A stretch of DNA of 13,045 nucleotides from NCBI GenBank assembly GCA_964535295.1, contig CAZHUW010000092.1, positions 1 to 13,045 of the forward strand, read 5' to 3'. Both the position numbers and the translations under genes were made by a program. Source of the DNA: SB21 sp964535295. Its GTDB lineage: Bacteria > CLD3 > SB21. Numbering within the stretch: the stretch's first letter is position 1; each line of letters opens with the position of its first letter. Below, in pieces: positions 1 through 7,520 of the stretch. The notes under the pieces were generated by a model. The model was given only the letters and a program-made list of their open reading frames with translations. It was not told the origin of the DNA and ran no database searches.

Positions 1-1678
1 GGAAGGTATCGTTGTCGCCGTTGGTAAATATGAGCGCATTGGGTTCACAGGTTTGAAGCAGGTTATACGAATAGTCCCATGCAACAAAATTACCCTGACG
101 GCTGGTGGTTCTATTGTTATAGAAATACATGTTGAGCGGCAGGATCAATATCAATACCAAACAGGCGCTGTAAACCACGGTCGGCATAAAGGATTTATTT
201 TTCAGCTTTTCTTCGATGGATTCAATGATTGAATAAACTCCGATACCGATCCAGACTGAAAACGAGAAGAAAGCACCGACATAGCTATAATCCCTTTCAC
301 GCGGCTGAGGGTTGGGCTGATTCAGATAAATAATGATAGCGATGCCTGTAGTGATAAATAATCCAAATACGGCCAATGCGCGTTTCCAATCCCGGCTGAA
401 ATGGTGCACCGCGCCGATGATACCGACAATAAAGGGTATCCCGTACAGACCGCGCAGGCTGAATACGGTGAAAACATAACCGTATTGGTCTTCTTGTGTG
501 TCCTTCAGTTTATCTACGGTCCAACCTATCGCGTTACGCGCATGATCGATAAAGGAAAGCGCCATATCGTCGGGACGTCCGATAAATTGCCAATTAAAGT
601 AACGGACGAACATTTTGTTGAATTGGTAATCCCAGAAAGGGGCTACGCGTGGCCACATTGAAAAATCGCCGTACTGTTCACGATTGAGATAGCTGATAAA
701 CGCATGCCAGTTATCCGGATCGTTCTGATCAATGTTCGGATTCATACCCGAACGGATCATGATCATCGCATAGGTCGAATAACCGACGAAGATCAGCAGC
801 GAGGAGATGACCAGGAGAGCGCCGGTATGGTTATTCTGTTTGATCATATAGTACGACAAATAGATCAGGGCGGCGAACAACAGGATTACGGAAACGCCGG
901 CCAATCCGAACTGGTCAAAGAACAAAGGAATCTGAATACTCCAGAAAATGAAAACTTTGTAAATGATTCCCATGGCGATCAATCCGATCACGACGAATTT
1001 CAGGAAACTCACCAACGTGATGTCGAATTTCTTGGAGTAAATGATGAAGAAAATAAATGGCAGCGCCAGGATATTCAAAAGGTGGACGCCGATAGCCAGA
1101 CCGATCATATAGGCGATCAACAGAAGATACACGTCGCTGTGAATATCGTCCGGTTTTTCTAACCAGACCATGATGAGCCAGACCACGATCGCTGTAAAGA
1201 ACGTGCTTGAAGCGTAAACTTCGGCTTCAACCGCATTAAACCAATGACTGTACGTAAAAGCGAATGTCAACGCGCCGATGGCCGCCGAAAGAGTTATCTT
1301 CAGGATGCCGAAGGTATCTTCCGGGCGGTTTTTCCACTGCAATAAAAGACGGACCGTAGTGAGATATAGAAATAATACCGCAAATGCGCTGCATAAGACT
1401 GATATCATATTCACTCGAAAAGCGATATCATAATTCGTAACGGCATAGCCGAAAGCATTGCCTATCTCCGATGTGGGCAACATGGAAAAAATACGTCCGA
1501 CAAGTAAAAAGAGAGGCGATCCGGGGGGGTGTGGAACGGCCAGACTGTAAGCGCAGGCTGCAAATTCCCCGCAGTCCCAGTAGGATAATGTGGGCGCTAC
1601 GGTTGTCAGGTATCCCATAAGGGACAGCAGGAACACGATGAGGCCCGTGATACGATTGATCTTTACATAATTCGACAT
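1..1678 (-). CDS. DUF2723 family GT-C-like membrane protein (partial, C-terminus off the left edge)
   Basis: I translated the minus strand from the ATG at 1678-1676. It stays open for 559 codons to the window edge, so the stop codon lies outside. The protein is strongly hydrophobic with many membrane segments (for example residues 10-28, 89-109, 127-142 and 160-172). It carries family hallmarks: WDCGEF at 34-39, followed by HPPGSPLF at 50-57; NAVEAEVYA at about 148-156; PRERDYSYVGAFF in the later half; and TNGDNDTF as the last residues visible. These fit the DUF2723 family (PF11028), whose members resemble protein O-mannosyltransferases with a GT-C fold. The acidic residues D35 and E38 in the first outer loop are the likely catalytic or metal site, by analogy. 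The probable role is transfer of a sugar from a lipid carrier to protein or glycan at the outer face of the inner membrane. It is last in the string after rfbD and a GT2 gene, which supports a glycan role. An AGGAG lies 12 bases upstream of the start, a long spacing. Family identity is firm; the donor and acceptor are unknown. Confidence 0.9.
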   Translation of the reverse strand, partial: MSNYVKINRITGLIVFLLSLMGYLTTVAPTLSYWDCGEFAACAYSLAVPHPPGSPLFLLVGRIFSMLPTSEIGNAFGYAVTNYDIAFRVNMISVLCSAFAVLFLYLTTVRLLLQWKNRPEDTFGILKITLSAAIGALTFAFTYSHWFNAVEAEVYASSTFFTAIVVWLIMVWLEKPDDIHSDVYLLLIAYMIGLAIGVHLLNILALPFIFFIIYSKKFDITLVSFLKFVVIGLIAMGIIYKVFIFWSIQIPLFFDQFGLAGVSVILLFAALIYLSYYMIKQNNHTGALLVISSLLIFVGYSTYAMIMIRSGMNPNIDQNDPDNWHAFISYLNREQYGDFSMWPRVAPFWDYQFNKMFVRYFNWQFIGRPDDMALSFIDHARNAIGWTVDKLKDTQEDQYGYVFTVFSLRGLYGIPFIVGIIGAVHHFSRDWKRALAVFGLFITTGIAIIIYLNQPNPQPRERDYSYVGAFFSFSVWIGIGVYSIIESIEEKLKNKSFMPTVVYSACLVLILILPLNMYFYNNRTTSRQGNFVAWDYSYNLLQTCEPNALIFTNGDNDTF

Positions 1679-1712
1679 AATCGGTATGAACTCCTGATAG
1701 AATGAATATTAA

Positions 1713-2585
1713 TTATATTTTAAGTTTGTTTTCTTTATCCAGGAAATAATCCGAAAGACCGGTCTCCCATTTTTTCATTATGTCAAGCCGGTGCTTTTTA
1801 AGGTTTTGATTGTCCAGTACTGAATAAGCAGGGCGGCGAACCGGGCTTCTGAATTCTTTAACGGTCGTTTTTTCCAGTTTAGTTTTAATGTTGGCAAATT
1901 CAAAGATCTTTTCAGTGAATTGGTACCATGAACAGGCTCCGTCATTCGTTGCATGATACGTGCCGTAGTAATCTGTAGGAAGTAATACTCGTATTTGTTC
2001 TGCGAGATGCACGGTAAACGTCGGCGTCAGAATTTCGTCATCCACCACTTTAATAACGCTTTTTTCCTTGGCCAGGTTCAGCATCGTTTCTACAAAATTC
2101 GTTTTTTTCCCCAATGCGGGATGGATGCCGTAAAGCCCCGACGTGCGTACTATAAAATATTTGGTGCAATATGCCGATACATAATATTCTCCAGACAATT
2201 TGCTTAACCCATACACATTGAGGGGCGCCGGCATATCCGTTTCTACATACGGTGATTTTTTTTTTCCGTCGAAAACATAATCCGTACTGATATGCAGCAA
2301 TTTGCATGACACGGTTTCGCTAGCCTGCGCCACATGCTTGGCGCCCAGAGCGTTGATTTCAAACGCTTTTTTGTCATTGGTTTCACATCCCGGAACATCC
2401 GTCCATGCCGCCGTACTCAACGCGATATCGGGCTTGTGCAATTCAAAAGTTTTGCTAACCTGTGACGGGTCCGTGATGTCACACTGATCGATATCCACAG
2501 GAATGACGATAAAATCCCGCGACAGAACCCGGATCAGGTCTTTCCCAAGCTGACCGTTCGCGCCGATGAGCAGGATCCTTTCCAC
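1713..2585 (-). CDS. rfbD: dTDP-4-dehydrorhamnose reductase (RfbD/RmlD family)
   Basis: This 290-residue protein matches the usual length of RfbD. The family reduces dTDP-4-dehydro-L-rhamnose to dTDP-L-rhamnose with NAD(P)H in the cytoplasm, the last step of rhamnose donor synthesis. Visible features are the Rossmann dinucleotide motif GANGQLG at 8-14, STDYVFDG at 100-107, the catalytic YGLSK (Tyr125, Lys129) and the C-terminal RRPAYSVLDN at 250-259. The stretch at 62-68, TDVPGCE, departs from the common T-x-VDxxE form but keeps the Glu. The start is GTG at 2585-2583, chosen because AAAAGG (2597-2592) sits six bases upstream. Upstream is a GT2 gene (18-base gap) and downstream a DUF2723 gene (34-base gap). 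The other rhamnose genes rfbA, rfbB and rfbC are not in the window. A run of ten A bases (coding strand) encodes the lysines at 108-110. A related SDR-type sugar reductase is the only realistic alternative. Confidence 0.9.
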   Translation of the reverse strand: MERILLIGANGQLGKDLIRVLSRDFIVIPVDIDQCDITDPSQVSKTFELHKPDIALSTAAWTDVPGCETNDKKAFEINALGAKHVAQASETVSCKLLHISTDYVFDGKKKSPYVETDMPAPLNVYGLSKLSGEYYVSAYCTKYFIVRTSGLYGIHPALGKKTNFVETMLNLAKEKSVIKVVDDEILTPTFTVHLAEQIRVLLPTDYYGTYHATNDGACSWYQFTEKIFEFANIKTKLEKTTVKEFRSPVRRPAYSVLDNQNLKKHRLDIMKKWETGLSDYFLDKENKLKI

Positions 2586-2591
2586 TTTTAA

Positions 2592-2597
2592 CCTTTT
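2592..2597 (-). promoter_or_regulatory. Shine-Dalgarno site deciding the GTG start of rfbD
   Basis: On the minus strand AAAAGG is followed by a six-base spacer and GTG at 2585. It lies wholly inside the 18-base gap after the upstream glycosyltransferase stop codon. No ATG in this frame offers a better start, and the GANGQLG motif begins only seven residues in, as is normal for RfbD. Confidence 0.6.
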
Positions 2598-2603
2598 CTT
2601 TTT

Positions 2604-3641
2604 TTAAAAACCTAAAGTATGAAACTCTTTTTTCTTCTTCAAGAAGTAATCCATCACAATGCTTTTCGGGTAGATAAGGTGCTCGAATTCTTTATCGACA
2701 GCTTTTTTAGATTGTTGTACATTTTTTCGCTTTCGGGCCAATACAAGGGCATGCGTATAGATCCAAAAGTGAGCTTTCAGAATGGCAAAGATACGTTTTG
2801 GCTCAAGCCCGATTAATGCGTGTATGCCCGCTACACCGTCCAGAATATAACGCTGAAACAGTGTGGAAAAGAAGCGGCGTGATGATAAATTCTTGATGAG
2901 CAGGATCAGACTGTTGCGGTGATTCCAGTACAGTTTCATAAAATTTGCCGCCGGCAGGGAGGCGCTGACATAGTGAAGGACCTTGGATTGCGGTATGACC
3001 TTTACCTTGTAGCCGTTCAAATGAAGCCTCCAACAGAGATCGATCTCTTCATAATGCATGAAAAATGTCTCGTCCAGAATTCCGACGTCGTCCAAAGCCG
3101 ATCGGCGGAGGAATAACGCGGCCCCGCTTGCCCAGAATATCTCACGCTCGTCATCGTATTGTCCGCGGTCGAATTCGATCGTATCGAACATACGGCCGCG
3201 AAGAAATGCAAACCCCCATTTATCAATGAACCCGCCCGACGCCCCGGCATATTCAAAATATCCGCGGTTGATCATCGATTGAAGCTTTGGCTGCAAAGCG
3301 CCGATCCGGACATCCTCTTCTGCAGCACGTACCAGATGGTCAAGCCAGTCCGGGGCAACTTCAACGTCGTTATTAAGGAGGACAAGGTATTTGCCCTGAG
3401 CTGCTTTGATACCAAGATTATTGCCGCCGGTATAACCAAGATTCTTATCGGAGCGAATCAGCTTCACATCGGGGTAGTGGCGTTCGGTGTAGGCTACGGA
3501 ATCATCGGACGAAGCGTTATCCACCATGATCCATTCGACGGACGCATAGGTTGATTTAAATAATGATTCGAACAGGGCATGAACGAATTTTTTTCCGTTA
3601 TAATTCAGAATAATGACGGAGACCAGCGGGGATGTATTCAT
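2604..3641 (-). CDS. Family 2 glycosyltransferase, rhamnosyltransferase-like
   Basis: This 345-residue protein has a GT-A type GT2 fold at its N-terminus. VSVIILNYNG at 7-16 is the nucleotide-sugar entry strand, and VDNASSDDS at 40-48 is the typical second strand and loop. NLGYTGGNN at 67-75 and LLNNDVEV at 88-95 include the DXD-equivalent acidic site. EEIDLCWR at 198-205 is the ED-like motif that carries the probable catalytic base. YWNHRN at 238-243 is also seen in rhamnosyltransferase-like GT2 proteins of the WbbL/RfbF group. The C-terminal third has hydrophobic or amphipathic stretches (about 245-300) that may sit at the membrane, then a basic tail. Its likely role is to add a sugar, plausibly rhamnose given the adjacent rfbD, to a lipid-linked glycan on the cytoplasmic side. 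The ATG start at 3641 follows the dnaB stop by 27 bases and has no clear Shine-Dalgarno. Donor specificity is inferred from the neighbourhood only. Confidence 0.88.
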   Translation of the reverse strand: MNTSPLVSVIILNYNGKKFVHALFESLFKSTYASVEWIMVDNASSDDSVAYTERHYPDVKLIRSDKNLGYTGGNNLGIKAAQGKYLVLLNNDVEVAPDWLDHLVRAAEEDVRIGALQPKLQSMINRGYFEYAGASGGFIDKWGFAFLRGRMFDTIEFDRGQYDDEREIFWASGAALFLRRSALDDVGILDETFFMHYEEIDLCWRLHLNGYKVKVIPQSKVLHYVSASLPAANFMKLYWNHRNSLILLIKNLSSRRFFSTLFQRYILDGVAGIHALIGLEPKRIFAILKAHFWIYTHALVLARKRKNVQQSKKAVDKEFEHLIYPKSIVMDYFLKKKKEFHTLGF

Positions 3642-3668
3642 GAAGGAATGATGGTTTAGTCCGTGTGA

Positions 3669-5090
3669 TTAAAACGGCTGTTCGTCGCGCGAATAGGGCG
3701 GGGGAACTTCCTGGGCTCTCACGGTATCGATCTCCACAAATCGGGCAAATTTTTTGATAAAACCTAATTTAACCTCGCCGACGGGTCCGTTACGCTGCTT
3801 ACCTATAATAATATCCGCTGGGACGACATCGGCCTGGCGGTTGAACTCGTCTTGATCATAATAATCCTGGCGGTGAACGAACATGACCACATCGGCGTCC
3901 TGTTCGATCGAGCCGGAATCGCGGAGGTCGGACAACATAGGCTTCTTGTCGCCGCCGCGCTGTTCTACTGCGCGTGACAACTGACTGAGCGCCAGCACGG
4001 GTATATCAAGTTCTTTTGCAAGCGCTTTAAGCGAACGTGAAATGATCGCGACCTCTTCCTGGCGGTTGGCGTTCGATTTGGCATTGGCATTGACCAACTG
4101 CATATAGTCGACGATAAGGATCTCGATCTGACGTTCCACTTTCAGGCGCCGCGCGCGCGCGCGTAGTTCCAGGATATTCAGACTTGGTGTGTCGTCGATG
4201 TAAATGGGCGCTTTTGACAAACGTCCAACACTGGTGGAAAGTTTCGACCAATCATTGGGAGGAAGCATGCCCGTGCGTACCTTGTGGGCATCAACCTGTG
4301 CTTCAGCGCACAAGAGGCGCATGACCAGTTGTAACGAAGACATTTCCAAACTGAAGAACCCGACCGGTTTATTGGCCTCCACGGCGACATTTCTTGCGAT
4401 GGACAATACCAGCGCGGTTTTGCCCATACTCGGGCGTCCTGCAACAATGATCAGGTCGGAATTTTGAAATCCGCTGGTCATTTGATCGAGCGGTTTATAT
4501 CCGGACGTCACGCCCGTCACACCGCCCGGCTGATGATGGAAATGTTCGATCTGTTCGAACGCTTTGTGCAAAACGGGGTTGAGCGCGATGAAACCTTGGC
4601 GGCTCTTGTCCTCGGCGATCTTGAAAATCTGCTGCTCCACCTGATCGACAAGATCATCCACTTCTTCGGTCGCCTGAAAGGCCTGCGTTACAATTTGGGA
4701 GCCTACATTGATCAACTTGCGCAGGCGCGCCTTATCTAACACGATCTTGGCGTAATGCTGGACATTGGAAGCGCTGGGCACTTTTTGACTTAAGCCGGAA
4801 ACGAAATAACTTCCTCCGACCCGATCCAGCTGATTGGATTTGCGTAATTCTTCGGTCAATGTGACCAGATCGATAGGCTGGGATTGAGCGTAAAGCCCCA
4901 GCATGGCCTGGTATATGATCCGGTGCGCTTCTTTATAAAAACAGGTTTCGTCGATGACGTCAATAATCTTTCCGACGGCGTTCTCATCAATGAGCATGGA
5001 ACCCAATATGGCCTCTTCAACTTCGATGGCCTGCGGAGGAACGCGGCCGGAGAATTCGATGATATTTGATTTTTCTTCAGGTATGGACAT
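3669..5090 (-). CDS. dnaB: Replicative DNA helicase DnaB
   Basis: This 473-residue protein has full DnaB length and architecture. DnaB is the hexameric ATP-driven helicase that unwinds DNA 5' to 3' ahead of the replisome and recruits primase. The N-terminal helical domain (about 17-120) starts with PPQAIEVEEAILGSML, the classic DnaB opening. The RecA-like C-terminal domain carries Walker A GRPSMGKT at 218-225, SLEM at 247-250, Walker B ILIVDYMQL at 324-332, LSQLSRAVEQR at 368-378 and the arginine-finger region KQRNGPVG at 431-438. The C-terminus is short and acidic, with Pro residues. No intein is present, as the P-loop and Walker B are uninterrupted. It sits between a REC-DHp gene (38 bases upstream) and a glycosyltransferase (27 bases downstream), without the common rplI or radA neighbours. 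The ATG at 5090 lacks a clear Shine-Dalgarno. Identity is firm. Confidence 0.97.
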   Translation of the reverse strand: MSIPEEKSNIIEFSGRVPPQAIEVEEAILGSMLIDENAVGKIIDVIDETCFYKEAHRIIYQAMLGLYAQSQPIDLVTLTEELRKSNQLDRVGGSYFVSGLSQKVPSASNVQHYAKIVLDKARLRKLINVGSQIVTQAFQATEEVDDLVDQVEQQIFKIAEDKSRQGFIALNPVLHKAFEQIEHFHHQPGGVTGVTSGYKPLDQMTSGFQNSDLIIVAGRPSMGKTALVLSIARNVAVEANKPVGFFSLEMSSLQLVMRLLCAEAQVDAHKVRTGMLPPNDWSKLSTSVGRLSKAPIYIDDTPSLNILELRARARRLKVERQIEILIVDYMQLVNANAKSNANRQEEVAIISRSLKALAKELDIPVLALSQLSRAVEQRGGDKKPMLSDLRDSGSIEQDADVVMFVHRQDYYDQDEFNRQADVVPADIIIGKQRNGPVGEVKLGFIKKFARFVEIDTVRAQEVPPPYSRDEQPF

Positions 5091-5128
5091 TTTGTACTTT
5101 TTGTCGGGCGGTTATAACGTTTAAAGAA

Positions 5129-5926
5129 TCAGGATCGGCTCTGTTCCTCGAATTTAGTTAATAAGTCGTTGACTGTCAATTCCGAAAAATCGATCGGCGT
5201 TTCATCCGTCGTGCTTTTCATTAATTTGATGACCTGGGCAAGTAAATCAATAGTATCGGTGATCTTGCGGCAGCCGCTAAGGCTTGCGTCGATGAGTTTT
5301 TTTACGCTTTCGGGATCGTTCACATCGCAGATCTGCGCGCGGCCGGCGATGGGAGCGGTCGCATTGTTGATGTGATGCGATATGGCGATCAGAGTCTGTT
5401 CCAGTGTTTTGATCCGTTCCAGCTCTTTTTCTTTGTTAAGCAATTCCGTGCGTAATTTTTTGAGTTTGAGCATCGAAGCGATCCGGACCCGCAGTTCGAT
5501 CAAATGATACGGCTTAGTGATATAATCATCGGCGCCTTTTTCCAGTCCGACAATTTTATCACGCGGGTCGTTCTTAGCCGTTACAAGTATGATCGGTGTC
5601 ATCTTGATCGAAGCTTCGTTGCGAACCAATTCACAAAACCTGAAACCATCCATTTTCGGCATCATGACGTCGCTTAACACAAGGTCATGGCGGTCTTTTC
5701 TCAATTTATCAAAGCCCTCTTGGCCGTCGCTGGCCACATCTATGTCATAGCCTTCCTTTTTAAAGAACATTTTTAGGATTGCTACAGTGTCCGGATCGTC
5801 TTCTATGATCAGTATCTTCGTTGCGGATGATCCGGCATGTTTTCTGTTGTGCAGATGGGGAATCGCTGCTGTGGCAGCGTATCCGTATCTTGGTTTTTTT
5901 GACGATGGTTTCGGTTTAGAAGGCAT
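5129..5926 (-). CDS. Response regulator receiver protein with a DHp-like helical C-terminus and no ATPase domain
   Basis: This 265-residue protein has three parts. Residues 1-36 are a basic, Pro/Lys/Ser-rich extension with no recognised domain. Residues 37-155 form a canonical receiver (REC) domain: acidic pocket EDD at 42-44, phospho-acceptor Asp86 in LVLSDVMMPKMDG, Thr116 and Lys138 in DDYITKPY. After a charged, probably coiled-coil linker (about 155-178), residues 180-235 resemble a histidine-kinase DHp/HisKA hairpin. The H-box-like segment is AISHHINNATAPIAG (His184/His185), and the second helix is rich in RKITDTIDLL-type residues. The residue after the putative phospho-His is His rather than the usual Glu/Asp. 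No HATPase_c motifs follow: the gene stops and dnaB starts 38 bases later. It is probably the first gene of the minus-strand operon. It may act as a phosphotransfer, phosphatase or dimeric adaptor protein. No Shine-Dalgarno is evident before the ATG, and no alternative start was seen close to the REC domain. Confidence 0.82.
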   Translation of the reverse strand: MPSKPKPSSKKPRYGYAATAAIPHLHNRKHAGSSATKILIIEDDPDTVAILKMFFKKEGYDIDVASDGQEGFDKLRKDRHDLVLSDVMMPKMDGFRFCELVRNEASIKMTPIILVTAKNDPRDKIVGLEKGADDYITKPYHLIELRVRIASMLKLKKLRTELLNKEKELERIKTLEQTLIAISHHINNATAPIAGRAQICDVNDPESVKKLIDASLSGCRKITDTIDLLAQVIKLMKSTTDETPIDFSELTVNDLLTKFEEQSRS

Positions 5927-5967
5927 GGATATTGAATTTACAGGGTCTCGGACGGTTGATTCTTCGA

Positions 5968-5994
5968 TTGACTTTTACGGGTAAATAGTATACT
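5968..5994 (+). promoter_or_regulatory. Candidate sigma-70-type promoter for the plus-strand operon
   Basis: TTGACT (5968-5973) is followed after 15 bases by TATACT (5989-5994), or after 17 bases by TACTTT (5991-5996). This resembles -35 and -10 boxes and would give a leader of about 130 bases before the start at 6134. The 15-base spacing is short and the alternative -10 is weak. If the organism is Bacteroidota-like its promoter consensus differs, so the call is tentative. Confidence 0.3.
5974..5985. promoter_or_regulatory. Small inverted repeat placed like an operator
   Basis: TTTAC-GG-GTAAA is a perfect 5-base inverted repeat with a 2-base centre. It lies between the candidate -35 and -10 boxes of the plus-strand promoter, where a repressor site would be expected. 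It is short enough to occur by chance, and no second copy was noticed in the window. Confidence 0.2.
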
Positions 5995-6123
5995 TTGAAC
6001 AGAATTTTTTTTGATGCGTGTTGATTTCGCACCTATATCTGAGGAATTTTTAGGTAGGCGATAATATATATATTCACGGCCATTATCAAGAGATTTTTGG
6101 GTTCATATCAGGACTTTATATTC

Positions 6124-6130
6124 GAAAGGA
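6124..6130 (+). promoter_or_regulatory. Shine-Dalgarno site of the HEAT-repeat lipoprotein gene
   Basis: GAAAGGA lies three bases before the ATG at 6134. It is one of the clearest ribosome binding sites in the window, and it supports the chosen start of a gene whose N-terminus reads as a signal sequence. Confidence 0.6.
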
Positions 6131-6133
6131 TTC

Positions 6134-7501
6134 ATGAATTTATCGAAATTTTCTATTCTTTTTGTGGTTGGTCTCATAGCATGGAATGCCGGGTGCGGGA
6201 TCAAACAGCCCAAGATCGGGAAACTCCCACCCCGTGAAACGATCATAAAATATTGTTGGCAGACATTTGAATTCGGCCTGAAGGACAAAAATGATTTTGT
6301 TCGGATCAATACCGTCAAAACTTTAGGACGCATCGGCAACCGTACGGCCATTGACGTGCTGAGTTCTTATGATTTCGGCTGGAAACCCGCCCTGGTCAAA
6401 GCCTGCGCATCCACACTGGCTCAAATGCATGACAGCGTGGCTTTTTACGGACTCTATCATTATTCCAATTCAAAAGATTTCGTTGTGCGGGAATTCGTCG
6501 TTATCGGGATGTCCCGTATGTCGGATCTGTTTCCCGACACGCTGGTGGCGCGTTATCTGAAAAAAATATTATACGGTGTGGATAGCATTCCGGTAGATAC
6601 GTTGCTGTATGATCCTTCGGAGATCCTGCAGGACAAGAATGAACTCCGTGCCAAAATCGGATTAGCGCTTTTGAAAGTGAATGATCCGTCGGGTCTAACC
6701 TATTTGACGTCTTTATCTCAAAATCCTTCGCTGCAATTCAGACTGGCGATCACGAATGTTATCGGAGAGATACGCCCGCCGAAAGCATTAGATATGATCC
6801 TGCCTTTTTTGAAAGATTCATCGGCCTACGTACGCTCCCAGGCCGTAGAATCCCTCATTAAGATCAGGCCCAAGGACCTTGAAGCTCGGTTAAAATCCAT
6901 CCTGGCAAAAGACACCGCCGAAGATGTTCAGTTGGAGGCGGCTATCGGCCTGGTGGAGTTTGATGAAACGGCAGCGGTCAATCGTTTGTTGAAAATGCTG
7001 CAGAGCGATGACGAGGATGTGTTGAGCAAGATCATCCTTACTTTAGGTAAAGTGAAATCCAAACCGGCGCGGGATAAGGTCATCCCTCTTCTCCGTGCGC
7101 TGATGAGTCAGCCGTCCGACTGGGTCCGGATCTCGGCGATCGCTGCGTTAGGCGATCTGAAGGATTATGATTCTGCGGAACTCATTGAATCGGCATTGCA
7201 AGACAAATCACAGGAAGTGCGAGAGATATCGGTGGGCGTGCTGTCCAGATTCAAGGGTAAAATGATGCTGGAAGAGTTAATAAAATTCAGCAGTGACGAT
7301 GAATACTCAATGCGTTCAGTTGCCCTTGCCGGTTTAGGAAGTATTGAAAATGATTCGCTTCAAAATGAAGTGATCCTGCCTCTATTGGTCAGCCGGATGA
7401 AGAACGATGAAGAATTGATTGTCCGCGTGCGCGCGGCATTCACGATATTGGACATATTGTCGGACAGAAAATATACTAAACAAGGTGAGAAACGATTCTA
7501 A
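6134..7501 (+). CDS. HEAT-repeat protein, putative lipoprotein
   Basis: This 455-residue protein begins with a short basic start, a hydrophobic stretch (6-17) and then NAGC, with Cys21 followed by Gly. This looks like a lipoprotein signal peptide, although Asn at -3 is unusual for a lipobox. The mature part is almost wholly helical HEAT/PBS-lyase-like repeats. Clear units include DFVRINTVKTLGRIG (54-68), AYVRSQAVESLIKIRP (231-246), EDVQLEAAIGLVEF (263-276), EDVLSKIILTLGKV (294-307), DWVRISAIAALGDL (329-342), EVREISVGVLSRF (361-373) and YSMRSVALAGLGSI (391-404). Each follows the D-x-V-R-x-x-A-x-x-x-L-G pattern. Such solenoids bind proteins; no catalytic motif is visible. It is likely anchored in the inner or outer membrane and faces the periplasm. 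It is the first gene of the plus-strand string, and its stop lies 19 bases before the UPF0182 start, which suggests that the two products work together. The specific function is unknown. Confidence 0.82.
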   Translation: MNLSKFSILFVVGLIAWNAGCGIKQPKIGKLPPRETIIKYCWQTFEFGLKDKNDFVRINTVKTLGRIGNRTAIDVLSSYDFGWKPALVKACASTLAQMHDSVAFYGLYHYSNSKDFVVREFVVIGMSRMSDLFPDTLVARYLKKILYGVDSIPVDTLLYDPSEILQDKNELRAKIGLALLKVNDPSGLTYLTSLSQNPSLQFRLAITNVIGEIRPPKALDMILPFLKDSSAYVRSQAVESLIKIRPKDLEARLKSILAKDTAEDVQLEAAIGLVEFDETAAVNRLLKMLQSDDEDVLSKIILTLGKVKSKPARDKVIPLLRALMSQPSDWVRISAIAALGDLKDYDSAELIESALQDKSQEVREISVGVLSRFKGKMMLEELIKFSSDDEYSMRSVALAGLGSIENDSLQNEVILPLLVSRMKNDEELIVRVRAAFTILDILSDRKYTKQGEKRF

Positions 7502-7506
7502 TCACC

Positions 7507-7511
7507 GGGAG
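7507..7511 (+). promoter_or_regulatory. Shine-Dalgarno site deciding the UPF0182 start at 7521
   Basis: GGGAG lies nine bases before the ATG at 7521. The reading frame is open further upstream to an ATG at 7419, but that would overlap the end of the HEAT gene and add a polar, non-family N-terminus before the membrane segment. The 7521 start is therefore preferred. Confidence 0.6.
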
Positions 7512-7520
7512 ATCCGTATC

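Larger units (their letters stand above)
5927..6133. promoter_or_regulatory. Divergent intergenic promoter region
   Basis: This 207-base AT-rich gap separates the start codons of the two divergent gene strings, so promoters for both must lie here unless transcription comes from elsewhere. It holds poly-T tracts (eight T at 6005-6012), an ATATATATAT-type tract near 6063-6072 and the palindrome AGTATACT at 5987-5994. No convincing gene is present. The position as a shared control region follows from gene orientation; individual promoter boxes are uncertain. Confidence 0.6.

Noticed and set aside
401..1162. Plus-strand reading frames of 86 and 152 codons
   Set aside because: They lie antisense to the DUF2723 gene, whose translation shows continuous family motifs. 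Their predicted proteins are polar and low in recognisable structure.
1523..1529. G7 run in the DUF2723 gene as a phase-variation site
   Set aside because: It encodes the conserved HPPGSP motif, so it is explained by protein constraint, and it is shorter than typical switching tracts.
4150..4163. Alternating CG tract in dnaB as a possible Z-DNA or repeat element
   Set aside because: It encodes an Arg/Ala-rich helix (RARARR) in the expected place of DnaB, so codon choice explains it.
6014..6064. A 16-codon open frame in the divergent region that could be a leader peptide
   Set aside because: It has no Shine-Dalgarno, no run of regulatory codons and no attenuator-like stem after it.
7419..7520. 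Longer N-terminus for UPF0182 from ATG 7419
   Set aside because: It overlaps the HEAT gene out of frame, and the extra residues are unlike the family. A Shine-Dalgarno precedes the ATG at 7521.
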